Shown: positions 17,487-25,759, counted from the stretch's first letter. The stretch: DNA of 64,000 bases from UBA6136 sp044350805 (GCA_044350805.1 JBILGU010000002.1:124001-188000), one strand, 5' to 3'. The notes: generated by a model not told the origin, from the sequence alone. Numbers and translations are program-made.

Positions 17487-17673
17487 CTAGGGGGAATGGA
17501 GATCGCGCCAGGCAACGACACGGTCGCCTTCACGTTCGTCCGGATTTTCCAGAGAAACGTAGGGCTTTACAGGAAGCTTCGCGCGGGCCAGTCGTTTTTC
17601 CTGATTGCCGAGGTCCTGTCAGGGTGACAACAGGGAATCCTTGGGCGAGTCAGGTGAGTGTCTCGGAGGCGTC
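17487..17673 (-). pseudogene. Relic of an AAA/DUF4143-type ATP-binding protein gene
   Basis: Reading the minus strand from about 17673 gives DASETLT, a TGA stop (17652-17650), then LAQGFPVVTLTGPRQSGKTT, which contains a perfect P-loop GPRQSGKT. The frame then breaks by what looks like a two-base loss near 17590. It resumes in another frame as LARAKLPVKPYVSLENPDER and ends EGDRVVAWRDLHSP at a TAG (17489-17487). The order P-loop, then YVSLENPD, is the N-terminal signature of the widespread DUF4143 ATPases (normally about 380-450 residues). The final WRDL-like piece resembles the C-terminus of the same family, so a large internal deletion is likely. Recognition is from memory of the family, not from a search. 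Confidence 0.6.
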
Positions 17674-17684
17674 TTACGTTACAT

Positions 17685-17717
17685 TTACAAATATAAGTTA
17701 GAAACTTAAATTTGTAA
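17685..17717. repeat. AT-rich inverted repeat, 15-bp arms with 3-bp spacer
   Basis: TTACAAATATAAGTT and the reverse complement of the right arm (TTACAAATTTAAGTT) agree at 14 of 15 positions, with AGA between. It is strikingly AT-rich in a GC-rich neighbourhood and lies just upstream (minus-strand sense) of the ATPase relic. This is where an operator or promoter element of that lost gene would be. No named regulator motif is recognised. The remaining parts of the 17405-17825 gap hold no gene that I can support. Confidence 0.75.
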
Positions 17718-17770
17718 GAATCTGGGCGGATCAGGTAACTGGTGGATCAAGTCAGGCAGAAGCCAAGCCA

Positions 17771-17808
17771 CAAAAAAGCCCGGGAGCGTTTTTGGCGTGC
17801 CGGGCTTT
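17771..17808 (-). terminator. Rho-independent terminator downstream of ilvE
   Basis: On the minus strand AAAGCCCGG and CCGGGCTTT form a 9-bp stem, followed by further T residues (six in a row in total). It lies 18 bases past the ilvE stop and should end the glnE-ilvE transcript. The A-run on the plus-strand side makes it possibly bidirectional. Confidence 0.85.
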
Positions 17809-17825
17809 AGTGGAGTAGTTTCGAA

Positions 17826-18752
17826 TTACTTATTAGTGTAGGTCAGCCAATCCGCATGGTCCTGTCGGCGGCCGTAAACGTAATCGAAGTAGAGGCTCTG
17901 CAGTTTTTCGGTGATGGGTCCGCGTCCACCTGCCCCGATGATCCGTCCGTCAAGTTCCCGAATCGGGGTGACTTCGGCCGCAGATCCCGTGAAGAAGGCT
18001 TCATCAGCAACGTAAACTTCGTCACGCGTGATGCGTTTTTCATGGACTTCCAGACCTTGCTCGCGGGCGATCGTGAAGATCGTTTCGCGCGTGATGCCTT
18101 CAAGGGCACTGGTTAGATCCGGGGTATAGAGCTTCCCCTTGCGGACGATAAAGATGTTTTCGCCGCTGCCTTCCGCAACGTAACCTTCATGATCCAGTAG
18201 CAGGGCTTCATCGCATCCACATTCGACGGCTTCACGAACCGCAAGGATCGAGTTGACATAGTTGCCGTTCGCCTTGGCCTTGCACATCTGGCTGTTGACG
18301 TGGTTTCGGGTGTAGGACGAGGTCCTGACCTTGATGCCCCGGGCCATATTTTCTTCCCCGAGGTAGCTTCCCCAGGACCAGGCCGCGATCATGACGTGGG
18401 TCTTGATGCCTTTGGCATGGAGGCCCATGGCCTCGGAGCCGAAGAAACACATCGGACGAATGTAGGCGCTGTTGAGGTTGTTCAGCCTCAAGGCCTCAAG
18501 ATGCGCTTCATCGAGGGTGTCCTTGTCGTACGGGATCTCCATCCGCATGATGTGAGCGGAGCGGAACAGACGGTCGGTATGGTCGCGCAGCCTAAAAATG
18601 GCGGCACCGCGTTCGGTCTGGTAGGCCCGAAGCCCCTCAAAGACGCCACAACCGTAATGCAGGGTGTGGGTCAGGACGTGGACCTTGGCTTCCCGCCAGG
18701 GGAGCCATTCGCCGTCGAGCCAGATGACACCGTCTTTGTCGTCCATCGACAT
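17826..18752 (-). CDS. ilvE: Branched-chain amino acid aminotransferase
   Basis: 308 residues, fold-type IV PLP enzyme. The PLP Lys is Lys160 (MCKAKANGNYVNS). HTLHYGCGVFEGLRAY and YIRPMCFFG near the N-terminus and EGSGENIFIV and FFTGSAAEVTPI further on match group I IlvE. It performs the last transamination step for Leu, Ile and Val using glutamate. It follows glnE on the same strand with a 43-base gap, an arrangement common in Betaproteobacteria, and is closed by a strong terminator. Confidence 0.95.
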   Translation of the reverse strand: MSMDDKDGVIWLDGEWLPWREAKVHVLTHTLHYGCGVFEGLRAYQTERGAAIFRLRDHTDRLFRSAHIMRMEIPYDKDTLDEAHLEALRLNNLNSAYIRPMCFFGSEAMGLHAKGIKTHVMIAAWSWGSYLGEENMARGIKVRTSSYTRNHVNSQMCKAKANGNYVNSILAVREAVECGCDEALLLDHEGYVAEGSGENIFIVRKGKLYTPDLTSALEGITRETIFTIAREQGLEVHEKRITRDEVYVADEAFFTGSAAEVTPIRELDGRIIGAGGRGPITEKLQSLYFDYVYGRRQDHADWLTYTNK

Positions 18753-18795
18753 ATCTCTTCTCCGGAATCAGGATGGATGCAGGGGCTAATTGGAA

Positions 18796-21666
18796 TCAGA
18801 TGCGGCCGGAATCGCCTTCAGGTTGCAGGACGGCAGCCCATAGGGCCTGAATCCGCTCTCGAAGGGGCGCGAACGCTGCAGCGGCAACCACCGCCTTGCG
18901 CTCATCCAGTTGGGCCCGATGGGCTTCGCTGCGAAGTTTGAAGTAAGCCTCTTGAAGAAAATCCTGATCCTTCTCGGGAATCAGGTGTTCCTCTTTGAGA
19001 CGCTCCAGAAGCCGCAGGACATCGGTCCACTCGGTCAACCGGGGGTGGGCATTTGACCACGCCAAAACCCAAAATTGTACTAGAAACTCGATATCCACGA
19101 TACCGCCGGCCCCTTGCTTGAGGTCAAAGAGCGCAGGATCCTTGGCTTCCAGAACCTCTCGCATTTTCCACCGCATCTCAACGATTTCCTTGCGAAGCTC
19201 CTTGGCGTCGCGAAGGCGGCCCAGGGAGCGGGTCCGTATCGCCTTGAAGCGTTCACCCACTTCAGGATCTCCGGCCACAAAGCGGGCCTTGACCAGAGCT
19301 TGCTGCTCCCAGGTCCAGGCTTCCTGCATCTGATAGGTTTCAAAGGCTTCAAGACTGCTGACCAGAAGCCCTGAATTCCCCGAGGGACGAAGTCTCAGGT
19401 CGGTTTCATAGAGAATGCCGGCGGGGGTATTGGTGCCCATGATATGGAGGATGCGCTGTGCCAGTCGGGCATAGAATTCACCGGCGGTCACGGGTTTGGG
19501 GCCGAAGGTCTCCGCTTCCGTATTTCCCGAATACAGAAAGACCAGATCCAGATCCGATCCGTAGCCGAGTTCCAGGCCCCCGAGCTTCCCATAGGCAATG
19601 ACCGCAAACCCGGCGTCTAAAGCCTCAAGGTTCCCGGGGCTGCCATGACGCTTACGAGTGATGTCAAAGCTCCGGGTCAATGCGGCTCGAAGCAGCGTTT
19701 CAGCCAGGGCGGTCAGGGCGTTACTGACCTCAGGTAGGGGGAGTGACCCAGCGATATCCGCGGCCGCGATTCTCAAAATCACCACCTGCCGGTATTGCCG
19801 CAAGGCGACCATGTAGGCTTCGAGATCCTCAGGATCCAGGTCCTCAAGCTTTCGGTCGAGCTCTGTTTCCAGCGCCTCCCGGGTGATGGGGGCGAGGAAG
19901 CTTCGAGGGTCGAGAAGTTCATCCAAGAGGATGGGGTGTCGCCCCAGGGTAGTCGCAAACCAGGGGCTCGCGCCGACCAGTGCTACGAGACGGGTTCGAG
20001 CCCCCGGGTTCTCTGCCAGGAGGGTCAGATAAACGTTGCGGCTGGCAATGGCCTCGAGCACCTTGAGGAGACGATCCAGGGTTTCAAGGCGGTGGGGCTC
20101 TTGGTTGATCTCCTTGAGGAGATCGGGGAGCACTCTTCGAATTTCGGTTGCTCCGCGAGGCGAAAGGCGCCGAATGGACGAGGCGGCCCGAAAAGACTCG
20201 AGCTTTGGAACCAGCGTTTCGGGATCTTGGATGCCCAGCGCGATGAGTGCAGAGACAAGGGCCTCAGTATCGCCATCCAACGGAAAGGGCGCCTTGCCGC
20301 TGTCGGTATCAATTCGAATCACGTCTTCAAAGACCTGATGGACCTGGGACTGAAGCTCGGTGAGGGCGCTGAGGAAGGAGGGGTAGTCGCCGTAGCCCAG
20401 GGCATGGGCAAGAGCCTGTTGCTGCTCTTCGGATTTGGGAAGGGTATGGGTCTGCTGGTCCCGATATTCCTGCAGTCGATTTTCGATGATTCGAAGGGTC
20501 CGATAGTGGGCTTTGAGTTCGGTGACCGTCTCTTCGGGAAGGAGCCCCAGTGTCCCAAGGGCCGAGAGCACCGCGAGAATCTCCCGGCGCTGGAGTGATT
20601 TTTCCGTGCCGCCACGAATCAACTGAAAGGCTTGTCCGATAAATTCGATTTCCCGGATGCCGCCTTGTCCCAGTTTGACGTTCTGATGGTCGCCCTTTCG
20701 GATGAGTTCCTGACTGATCATGCGCTTAAGGTCCCGAAGTTCACCAAACGCGCGAAAGTCGAGATAGCGCCGGTAGACAAAAGGATGAAGGAAGCGCTCG
20801 AGTTCCGGGCCGCCCCGGGGGTCTCCTGCAATCGCCCGGGCCTTGATCATGGCGTAGCGCTCCCATTCGCGGGCCTGCCCCTCGTAATAGCGCTCAAGCG
20901 CCTCAAAGTGAAGCACCAAGGGTCCCGATTCCCCAAACGGGCGAAGCCGGGTATCCACGCGGAAGACAAATCCATCCTCGGTCTTTTCATCCAGAGCCCG
21001 GACCAGATTGCGGGCCAGTCGGGTATAGAACTCGGCGTAACTGGTTTCTTTTTTATCCTCGAGGACGCCATCATCCCGGTACGCCAGGATGAGGTCGATA
21101 TCCGAGGAATAATTAAGTTCTCGGGCACCGAGCTTTCCCATGCCCAGGACCACCAGATTCTGGGGCTCTCCTTCGCGGTTACGCGGGATCCCGAAGCGTT
21201 CGGTCAGCCATTCAAAATGGAGGCTGAGGGCGGTTTCAACGGCGGCTTCGGCCAACAGGGAGAGATCCCTAAGGGTTTCTTCGATGGGGGCCCAGCCCGC
21301 GATATCCCGCCAGGCAATCCGAACCATTTCAAGGCTACGCATCCTGCGAAGAGCCTTTTGAAGGCCCGCCTCATCGGTGACTTCGCTCAAGGCGTTTTCA
21401 AGTTGGGCGCGAATGGCCATCTCATTCCGGCGGGTCTCCAGAAGCCCCTCATCGATCAGCACTTTTAGAAGCCCTGCGTTTCGGGTGATCTCCTGGGCGA
21501 TAAAGGGGGAGGTGGCAAGGATCAGGGGAAGGGAGTCGAGAATCTTTTGGGGGATGAGAGGTGCATCCTCAGCCCCCCGCCTCTCGAGATAGCGGCTCCA
21601 AAGTGCCCGCGCCGAGGTTTGGAGGGGGCTTGGCAGGGTCTCGAAAGGCAGGGTTTCGTTCGCCAT
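18796..21666 (-). CDS. glnE: Bifunctional glutamine synthetase adenylyltransferase/deadenylase
   Basis: 956 residues, the standard length. Two nucleotidyltransferase domains are visible. The N-terminal deadenylase site has GMGKLGARELNYSSDIDLI near 174-192; the C-terminal adenylylation site has AYGKLGGLELGYGSDLDLV near 687-705. A central helical linker joins them, and the C-terminal helical part contains LKQGAGGIVDIEFLVQF. The enzyme controls glutamine synthetase activity by adding or removing AMP in response to PII and glutamine. It follows a TPR gene by 11 bases. Confidence 0.96.
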   Translation of the reverse strand: MANETLPFETLPSPLQTSARALWSRYLERRGAEDAPLIPQKILDSLPLILATSPFIAQEITRNAGLLKVLIDEGLLETRRNEMAIRAQLENALSEVTDEAGLQKALRRMRSLEMVRIAWRDIAGWAPIEETLRDLSLLAEAAVETALSLHFEWLTERFGIPRNREGEPQNLVVLGMGKLGARELNYSSDIDLILAYRDDGVLEDKKETSYAEFYTRLARNLVRALDEKTEDGFVFRVDTRLRPFGESGPLVLHFEALERYYEGQAREWERYAMIKARAIAGDPRGGPELERFLHPFVYRRYLDFRAFGELRDLKRMISQELIRKGDHQNVKLGQGGIREIEFIGQAFQLIRGGTEKSLQRREILAVLSALGTLGLLPEETVTELKAHYRTLRIIENRLQEYRDQQTHTLPKSEEQQQALAHALGYGDYPSFLSALTELQSQVHQVFEDVIRIDTDSGKAPFPLDGDTEALVSALIALGIQDPETLVPKLESFRAASSIRRLSPRGATEIRRVLPDLLKEINQEPHRLETLDRLLKVLEAIASRNVYLTLLAENPGARTRLVALVGASPWFATTLGRHPILLDELLDPRSFLAPITREALETELDRKLEDLDPEDLEAYMVALRQYRQVVILRIAAADIAGSLPLPEVSNALTALAETLLRAALTRSFDITRKRHGSPGNLEALDAGFAVIAYGKLGGLELGYGSDLDLVFLYSGNTEAETFGPKPVTAGEFYARLAQRILHIMGTNTPAGILYETDLRLRPSGNSGLLVSSLEAFETYQMQEAWTWEQQALVKARFVAGDPEVGERFKAIRTRSLGRLRDAKELRKEIVEMRWKMREVLEAKDPALFDLKQGAGGIVDIEFLVQFWVLAWSNAHPRLTEWTDVLRLLERLKEEHLIPEKDQDFLQEAYFKLRSEAHRAQLDERKAVVAAAAFAPLRERIQALWAAVLQPEGDSGRI

Positions 21667-21677
21667 AAGGCGGGTCT

Positions 21678-22403
21678 TTAGCGGAAGGAGGGTGTGAACT
21701 GGCCGAAGAACTCGGAACGGTTGGTCTGGCCATTTTGAGCCAGCGTCACCGCCTCCTGAGCTTCCTTATGCAGCTTTTCATCAGAAACCCGAAGCGTGGG
21801 ACGGATCGATGCCCGTGCGGCTTTCTCAAGGTAAGGAAGGGCCGCCTTGGCGTCGCCTTCCTCCAGCAGGATGTCACCCATGAAGTAATTGGTGTCGATG
21901 CCTTCAGGGAAAAGCCGAACCCCCGTGGTGAGGACCTCGCGGGCGACTTTCTTATCGCCATAAAGGAGAGGCCAACCCGGGAGTCGCCGGTAGAGGTTTC
22001 CGAGCGTCACGTAGGCGGCCCCATCGAGCGCCTTGGGGTCTCGTTCAATGGATTTTTTGAGAAGGTCTCGGGATTCTTCCAGCATTTCAAGGGTGTCGAG
22101 CCCGAGCGCTGCTGCGCTGTAGGTGCAAAGGATGATGGCTTCGACGATCAGAGGCTCCGCTCTTTGAGGGGCCTCGGCCTTGAGTGCCCTGATTCTCTCA
22201 AGAAGCCTCCGGTAGCGGGCAACCTGCTCGGCTCGAGGCGCCAGGTAGAAGACTTCGGACCACTCGGCCTGAATACTGCGTGAGGTTTTGGCAATCGCAT
22301 CAAAGCCCTTGTCCGCTGCAGCGCTGAGTTGGGGCGTGAGAAGAAAGACGAGGCCGAAAAAGCCTCCGAGAACCCGATTGGAAATCTGGCGAAGAAAAGC
22401 CAT
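21678..22403 (-). CDS. Secreted TPR-like protein of unknown function
   Basis: 241 residues. A signal peptide is seen at about 1-30 (GFFGLVFLLTPQLSAAA). The mature protein is helical with TPR-like repeats, for example ERDPKALDGAAYVTLGNLYRR and NYFMGDILLEEGDAKAALPYLEKAAR. It is likely a periplasmic scaffold. It lies between glnE and a BatA-like VWA gene in one minus-strand run; TPR proteins are common partners of Bat proteins, so a shared envelope role is possible. No specific family is recognised. Confidence 0.75.
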   Translation of the reverse strand: MAFLRQISNRVLGGFFGLVFLLTPQLSAAADKGFDAIAKTSRSIQAEWSEVFYLAPRAEQVARYRRLLERIRALKAEAPQRAEPLIVEAIILCTYSAAALGLDTLEMLEESRDLLKKSIERDPKALDGAAYVTLGNLYRRLPGWPLLYGDKKVAREVLTTGVRLFPEGIDTNYFMGDILLEEGDAKAALPYLEKAARASIRPTLRVSDEKLHKEAQEAVTLAQNGQTNRSEFFGQFTPSFR

Positions 22404-22427
22404 GAAGGTCCTCGAGAAGGCCTGGGC

Positions 22428-23417
22428 TCAGGCAGAAGTGGGATTTCGCCGCCGAAGAGCGGCATAGGCCAGGGTCACCAGAAGGCTCGCCGCCAAGGGC
22501 CACGGGTACATTTCCCTTTCGGGTCGATAATAGCGCTTGTCGCGCTCAATGGGTTCGAGTTCATCGAGGAGTCGATAGATCTCTTCCATCTGCTGGACAT
22601 CACGCGCCCTGAAGTAGCGTCCATGCGTCATTTCGGCCATGCCGCGCATGGTGGGTTCATCAAGATCCTGTGAGGGGTTCACGCGCCGGCTTCCCAGAAG
22701 GTCCCGGACCACCATTTCATCCGCGCCGATCCCGATGGTGTAGATCTTAAGACCCGAGGCAGCGGCAATTTCAGCGGCCTTCAGGGGCGCAATGTTGCCG
22801 GCGGTATTGGCGCCGTCACTTAAGAGAATCAGAACACGCTGTCCCTCAGGATTGTCTCTCAGACGCTTGATGGCAAGACCAATCGCGTCCCCAATCGCTG
22901 TGCGATCCCCGGCAAGACCGATCACGGATTCATCGAGCAGCGTCCTGACGGTCTTGCGGTCAAAAGTGAGGGGAGCCTGAAGATAGGCATTTTCACCAAA
23001 AAGGATCAGTCCGAGTCGATCGCCAACGCGCCGGTCGATGAATTCTCCGGCCACGGCCTTGGTAGCGGTCAGACGATCGACTTTGTGGCCATCAAGGACA
23101 AAATCCTGAATCTCCATACTGCCGGAAAGATCGACGGCCATCATCAGATCACGGCCGGTCACGGCCTGTTCGATCGGTTCTCCCTGCCAGACCGGGCGGG
23201 CGGCCGCTGTGACCAGAAGAGCCCAAGCCAAAATCAGCAGAGGCGGAATCGGCTGATTCTCTCGATAGCCAGGCCGCGCCGTGGGGAGCGAAAAAAATTC
23301 CGCGGCTATCGGACTGATGAGGATGCTGCCACCCCCATCGGGGCTCGCGGGCAAAAGCCAGCGAATGAGCCAAGGGAGGGGAAGCGCAAGAAAAAACCAG
23401 TACCAGAGGAATGTCAT
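22428..23417 (-). CDS. BatA-like von Willebrand factor A membrane protein
   Basis: 329 residues. Two hydrophobic helices come first (about 4-23 and 57-75), followed by a VWA domain with a complete MIDAS start DLSGSM at 96-101, then T in GDRTAIGDAI and LSDGANTAG. A C-terminal helix (about 305-322) sits next to a basic end. This is the BatA architecture, usually encoded with moxR, a DUF58 gene and batB/TPR genes. Here only the TPR gene accompanies it; no moxR or DUF58 gene is present in the window. Function in this organism is unknown; Bat proteins are tied to envelope stress or complex assembly by MoxR ATPases. Confidence 0.87.
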   Translation of the reverse strand: MTFLWYWFFLALPLPWLIRWLLPASPDGGGSILISPIAAEFFSLPTARPGYRENQPIPPLLILAWALLVTAAARPVWQGEPIEQAVTGRDLMMAVDLSGSMEIQDFVLDGHKVDRLTATKAVAGEFIDRRVGDRLGLILFGENAYLQAPLTFDRKTVRTLLDESVIGLAGDRTAIGDAIGLAIKRLRDNPEGQRVLILLSDGANTAGNIAPLKAAEIAAASGLKIYTIGIGADEMVVRDLLGSRRVNPSQDLDEPTMRGMAEMTHGRYFRARDVQQMEEIYRLLDELEPIERDKRYYRPEREMYPWPLAASLLVTLAYAALRRRNPTSA

Positions 23418-23501
23418 ACGACCAACATCATTTTAGATAGGGGGATCAGCAAGGCGAAAGCTGCATTCTGTTGGCTGATCCGCTACGACTGAGACGACTG
23501 G

Positions 23502-23837
23502 CTAGGTTCGAGAATGCGTTTCTAGCCATTCCCTGAGGGCTGCATTCACTCGTGTTTGCCAGCCTGGACCTTCCGCACGAAATGCCGTAAGGACCTCTTT
23601 GTCGAGCCGAATCGCCACCTGTTCTTTGGTTCCACTGCCGGCCGGTCTTCCCGCTCGACGTTTCTCTATCGTAGACCGGAGAGCCATTGTTGCGTCGGGT
23701 GACTCCTCGTCATACGCTGGCTCGATGCCTTTAAGTGAGTTTTGACGAATTCTCTCCCACTCAGTCTTGGATTTGCCCTCTTCACGGGCGATCTGCATTT
23801 CTGTCGTTGTTCTAGAAGTCATTTTCGAGCCATTCAT
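23502..23837 (-). CDS. brnA: BrnA-family antitoxin
   Basis: 111 residues. The C-terminal third (about 70-106) is a ribbon-helix-helix-like DNA-binding domain: EQVAIRLDKEVLTAFRAEGPGWQ, then RVNAALREWL, typical of BrnA. The N-terminal part is charged (IAREEGKSKTEWERIRQNS) and binds the toxin in this family. The ATG at 23837 lies inside the 3' end of the brnT reading frame (26-base overlap); a second ATG at 23822 is possible. BrnA represses its own operon together with BrnT. The antitoxin is intact although the toxin gene upstream is interrupted. Confidence 0.87.
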   Translation of the reverse strand: MNGSKMTSRTTTEMQIAREEGKSKTEWERIRQNSLKGIEPAYDEESPDATMALRSTIEKRRAGRPAGSGTKEQVAIRLDKEVLTAFRAEGPGWQTRVNAALREWLETHSRT

Positions 23838-24099
23838 GGTAGGCCTCCCTTTCAGTCCGGTTAGCCGAACGAAGGCTAATGATATGAGGTACTTCTCCAG
23901 GTAGATACACCACAGTCAGTACAGTCAAAAAATCAAAAACTTAGGCAAATGATTGTTGCCTGCGTTCGCCATTCCGAAACGTTTCAATGTCGAGGCGAAA
24001 AGGGCTCTGAATAACAAGATCAGCATCATTGAAGTCAAGCCCATGTTTTTCTAGATTAGTTTCCCTCTTGCTTTCGTGCCATGTGTATCTTTCGGTCAT
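23812..24099 (-). pseudogene. brnT: brnT toxin gene with in-frame nonsense codon
   Basis: Reading from the ATG at 24099-24097 gives MTERYTWHESKRETNLEKHG and LDFNDADLVIQ, the BrnT start (W-x-E-x-K-R...NLEKHG). After 52 codons a TAA stands at 23943-23941. The same frame then continues without further stops through VFDFLTVLTVVYLPGEVPH and IISLRSANRTEREAYHEWLE to a TAG at 23814-23812, 95 sense-plus-stop codons in all. The second half carries the family's conserved IISxRxAxxxEREAY segment. A single base change (a Tyr codon to TAA is the simplest idea) explains it. The toxin, a ribonuclease, is thus probably not made, or only as a 52-residue fragment. A sequencing error cannot be excluded. Confidence 0.8.
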
Positions 24100-24250
24100 A
24101 GGGATAAATGTAGATGCATTTATTGGCTGGCGTCAACTGCCTTCAATGCTTAACGTAAGAACTTCCCAACATGACAATCTGACGACCTGTGATCACTCCT
24201 CATCTGCTATTTGATAGCATCAGGAATCCCCACACCCTATGGAAGTTTCC

Positions 24251-25054
24251 GTGTCACAACCGATCAATCGCCTTCTCGAGATCATGGCCCAACTCAGAGA
24301 TCCCCAAGGAGGCTGTCCTTGGGATTTGGAGCAGGACTTTAAAAGTCTGGTGCCTTACACCCTTGAGGAGGCCTATGAGGTTGCAGAGGCGGCAGAGACC
24401 GGAGACAGTGACGATCTTCGGGAGGAACTCGGGGACCTTCTGCTTCAGGTGGTCTTCCATTCTCAGATTGGCCGGGAGGCGGGCCTTTTTGACTTTGATG
24501 CCGTGGTCGATGGGATTTCTGACAAGTTGGTTCGGCGGCACCCCCATGTCTTTGGCGGTATGGAATTTGAAACCTCGGAGGATCGCCAAGCCTACTGGGA
24601 GGCCTCCAAGGTTCAGGAGAAGGCCGAACGGGGAAAAATGACGCCGGAACCGAGTGTTCTCGGTAGTGTGCCCCCTGAGCTTCCTGCCTTGATGGTGGCG
24701 CAAAAGCTCCAGAAACGGGCCGCCCGTCATGGCTTTGACTGGCCTTCGATTGATCCGGTTTTTGACAAGCTAAAGGAAGAAATCGAGGAGCTGCGCGAAG
24801 CGATGCTCCTCGAGGATAAAAATCACATGGCCGAAGAATTGGGGGACGTTCTTTTTGTTCTGGCCAATGTGGCGCGCCACCTCGGGCTGGATGCCGAAGC
24901 CTGTCTTCGGGGCGGTAACCGTAAATTCCGGCGCCGCTTTCAGCATATCGAGCGCCGTGTAGCGGAGTCAGGCTCAAGCCTTGATCAGGAAAAGCTCACG
25001 ACGCTGGATGCTTACTGGAATGAGGCCAAACAGTTGGAAAAGGCCGGGCATTAA
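24251..25054 (+). CDS. mazG: MazG, nucleoside triphosphate pyrophosphohydrolase
   Basis: 267 residues from the GTG at 24251, chosen because GGAAG at 24241-24245 is well spaced and the protein then begins SQPINRLLEIMAQLRDP like its relatives. An ATG at 24239 (four residues longer) lacks a binding site. Two MazG domains are present, each with the E-E-x-x-E...E-x-x-D metal-binding pattern: CPWD, LEEAYEVAEA, REELGDLLLQVVFH, then LKEEIEELREA and AEELGDVLFVLANVARH. The enzyme hydrolyses NTPs to NMP and pyrophosphate. It is divergent from the brnTA locus and is not part of a mazEF operon here. Confidence 0.92.
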   Translation: MSQPINRLLEIMAQLRDPQGGCPWDLEQDFKSLVPYTLEEAYEVAEAAETGDSDDLREELGDLLLQVVFHSQIGREAGLFDFDAVVDGISDKLVRRHPHVFGGMEFETSEDRQAYWEASKVQEKAERGKMTPEPSVLGSVPPELPALMVAQKLQKRAARHGFDWPSIDPVFDKLKEEIEELREAMLLEDKNHMAEELGDVLFVLANVARHLGLDAEACLRGGNRKFRRRFQHIERRVAESGSSLDQEKLTTLDAYWNEAKQLEKAGH

Positions 25055-25350
25055 GCCTTGGGGTCGGATTGGGTTTCGCGCCAGCCAAACCAGAATTTCA
25101 TCCCGAGAATTGCCAGAGAGAGCAGCAAGGTGACCGCGTTGGCCGCAATGATGGGGACCGCTCCGAGCTGGATGCCATAGACCAGCCAAAGGGCCACACC
25201 GGCACTAAAGAGAAGGAACATCCCAAGAGAAATATCTTTTGCGGATTGGGATTTCCAGGTTTTGATGACTTGCGGAAGAAAGGCCAGGGTGGTCAGGGTT
25301 CCGGCGATCAGGCCGAGAAGTTCGGTGTCAGGCATGGCAATTTGGCTCAT
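25051..25350 (-). CDS. SemiSWEET family sugar transporter
   Basis: 99 residues from the ATG at 25350 (94 from the one at 25335); neither has a clear ribosome binding site. A longer opening up to 25434 adds a non-hydrophobic, Pro-rich segment and is not favoured. Three helices are evident: LLGLIAGTLTTLAFLPQVIK with the diagnostic P-Q motif, ISLGMFLLFSAGVALWLVYG, and IIAANAVTLLLSLAILGMKFW. SemiSWEETs dimerise to form sugar pores. The gene converges on mazG with a 4-base overlap. Confidence 0.85.
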   Translation of the reverse strand: MSQIAMPDTELLGLIAGTLTTLAFLPQVIKTWKSQSAKDISLGMFLLFSAGVALWLVYGIQLGAVPIIAANAVTLLLSLAILGMKFWFGWRETQSDPKA

Positions 25351-25587
25351 TGAGTGAGGGGGTTCGGGCTTAAAGCCACATGTCTCTGAAGTGACAATCG
25401 CCAAAGGTGACCCAGCGGGGAAATAGTCTGCCACGACAGATGACGAAAATCGGGTTGCATTCCATAGGGGCCTTAAGGCATTATCGAATCGTCGGGATTC
25501 TCGCGGTTGCTTATAACCTTCGGGGAACTTTGTAAACCGCGCCGAGTCCTACCGGTTAGTCTCTTGTTGCGGATAATGAGGTGAACC

Positions 25588-25743
25588 ATGGAAGAAATGT
25601 TGTTGAGCGCAATCAGTGTTGCCGCCGTGGCTGTGGTCTTGATTGAGACGGTGCTGGTTCCGGGAAGCCGGGAAGTGGCACGCATTCCTGACGAAGAGAC
25701 TGAGCAAGCCCTCAAAAATCGATGTCGTTCGCTCGAAGACTGA
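25588..25743 (+). CDS. 51-residue single-helix membrane peptide
   Basis: Starts at ATG 25588 with a good ribosome binding site GAGGTG at 25578-25583. It reads MEEMLLSAISVAAVAVVLIE, then TVLVPGSREVARIPDEETEQ and a polar end RCRSLED. One transmembrane helix covers about residues 4-25, with an acidic/basic C-terminal tail of 26 residues. It is followed after 16 bases by a strong bidirectional terminator, which supports a real transcript. No family is recognised. Coding status rests on the binding site, the clean helix and the terminator. Confidence 0.6.
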   Translation: MEEMLLSAISVAAVAVVLIETVLVPGSREVARIPDEETEQALKNRCRSLED

Positions 25744-25759
25744 GCAAATGAAATCCTAC

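Noticed and set aside
17468..17701. Open reading frame of 77 codons on the plus strand in the sucD-ilvE gap
   Set aside because: It runs antisense to the P-loop relic and has no recognisable domain; the minus-strand signal is far stronger.
24029..24214. Plus-strand reading frame opposite brnT
   Set aside because: It is antisense to the clearly recognisable toxin frame and has no family likeness.
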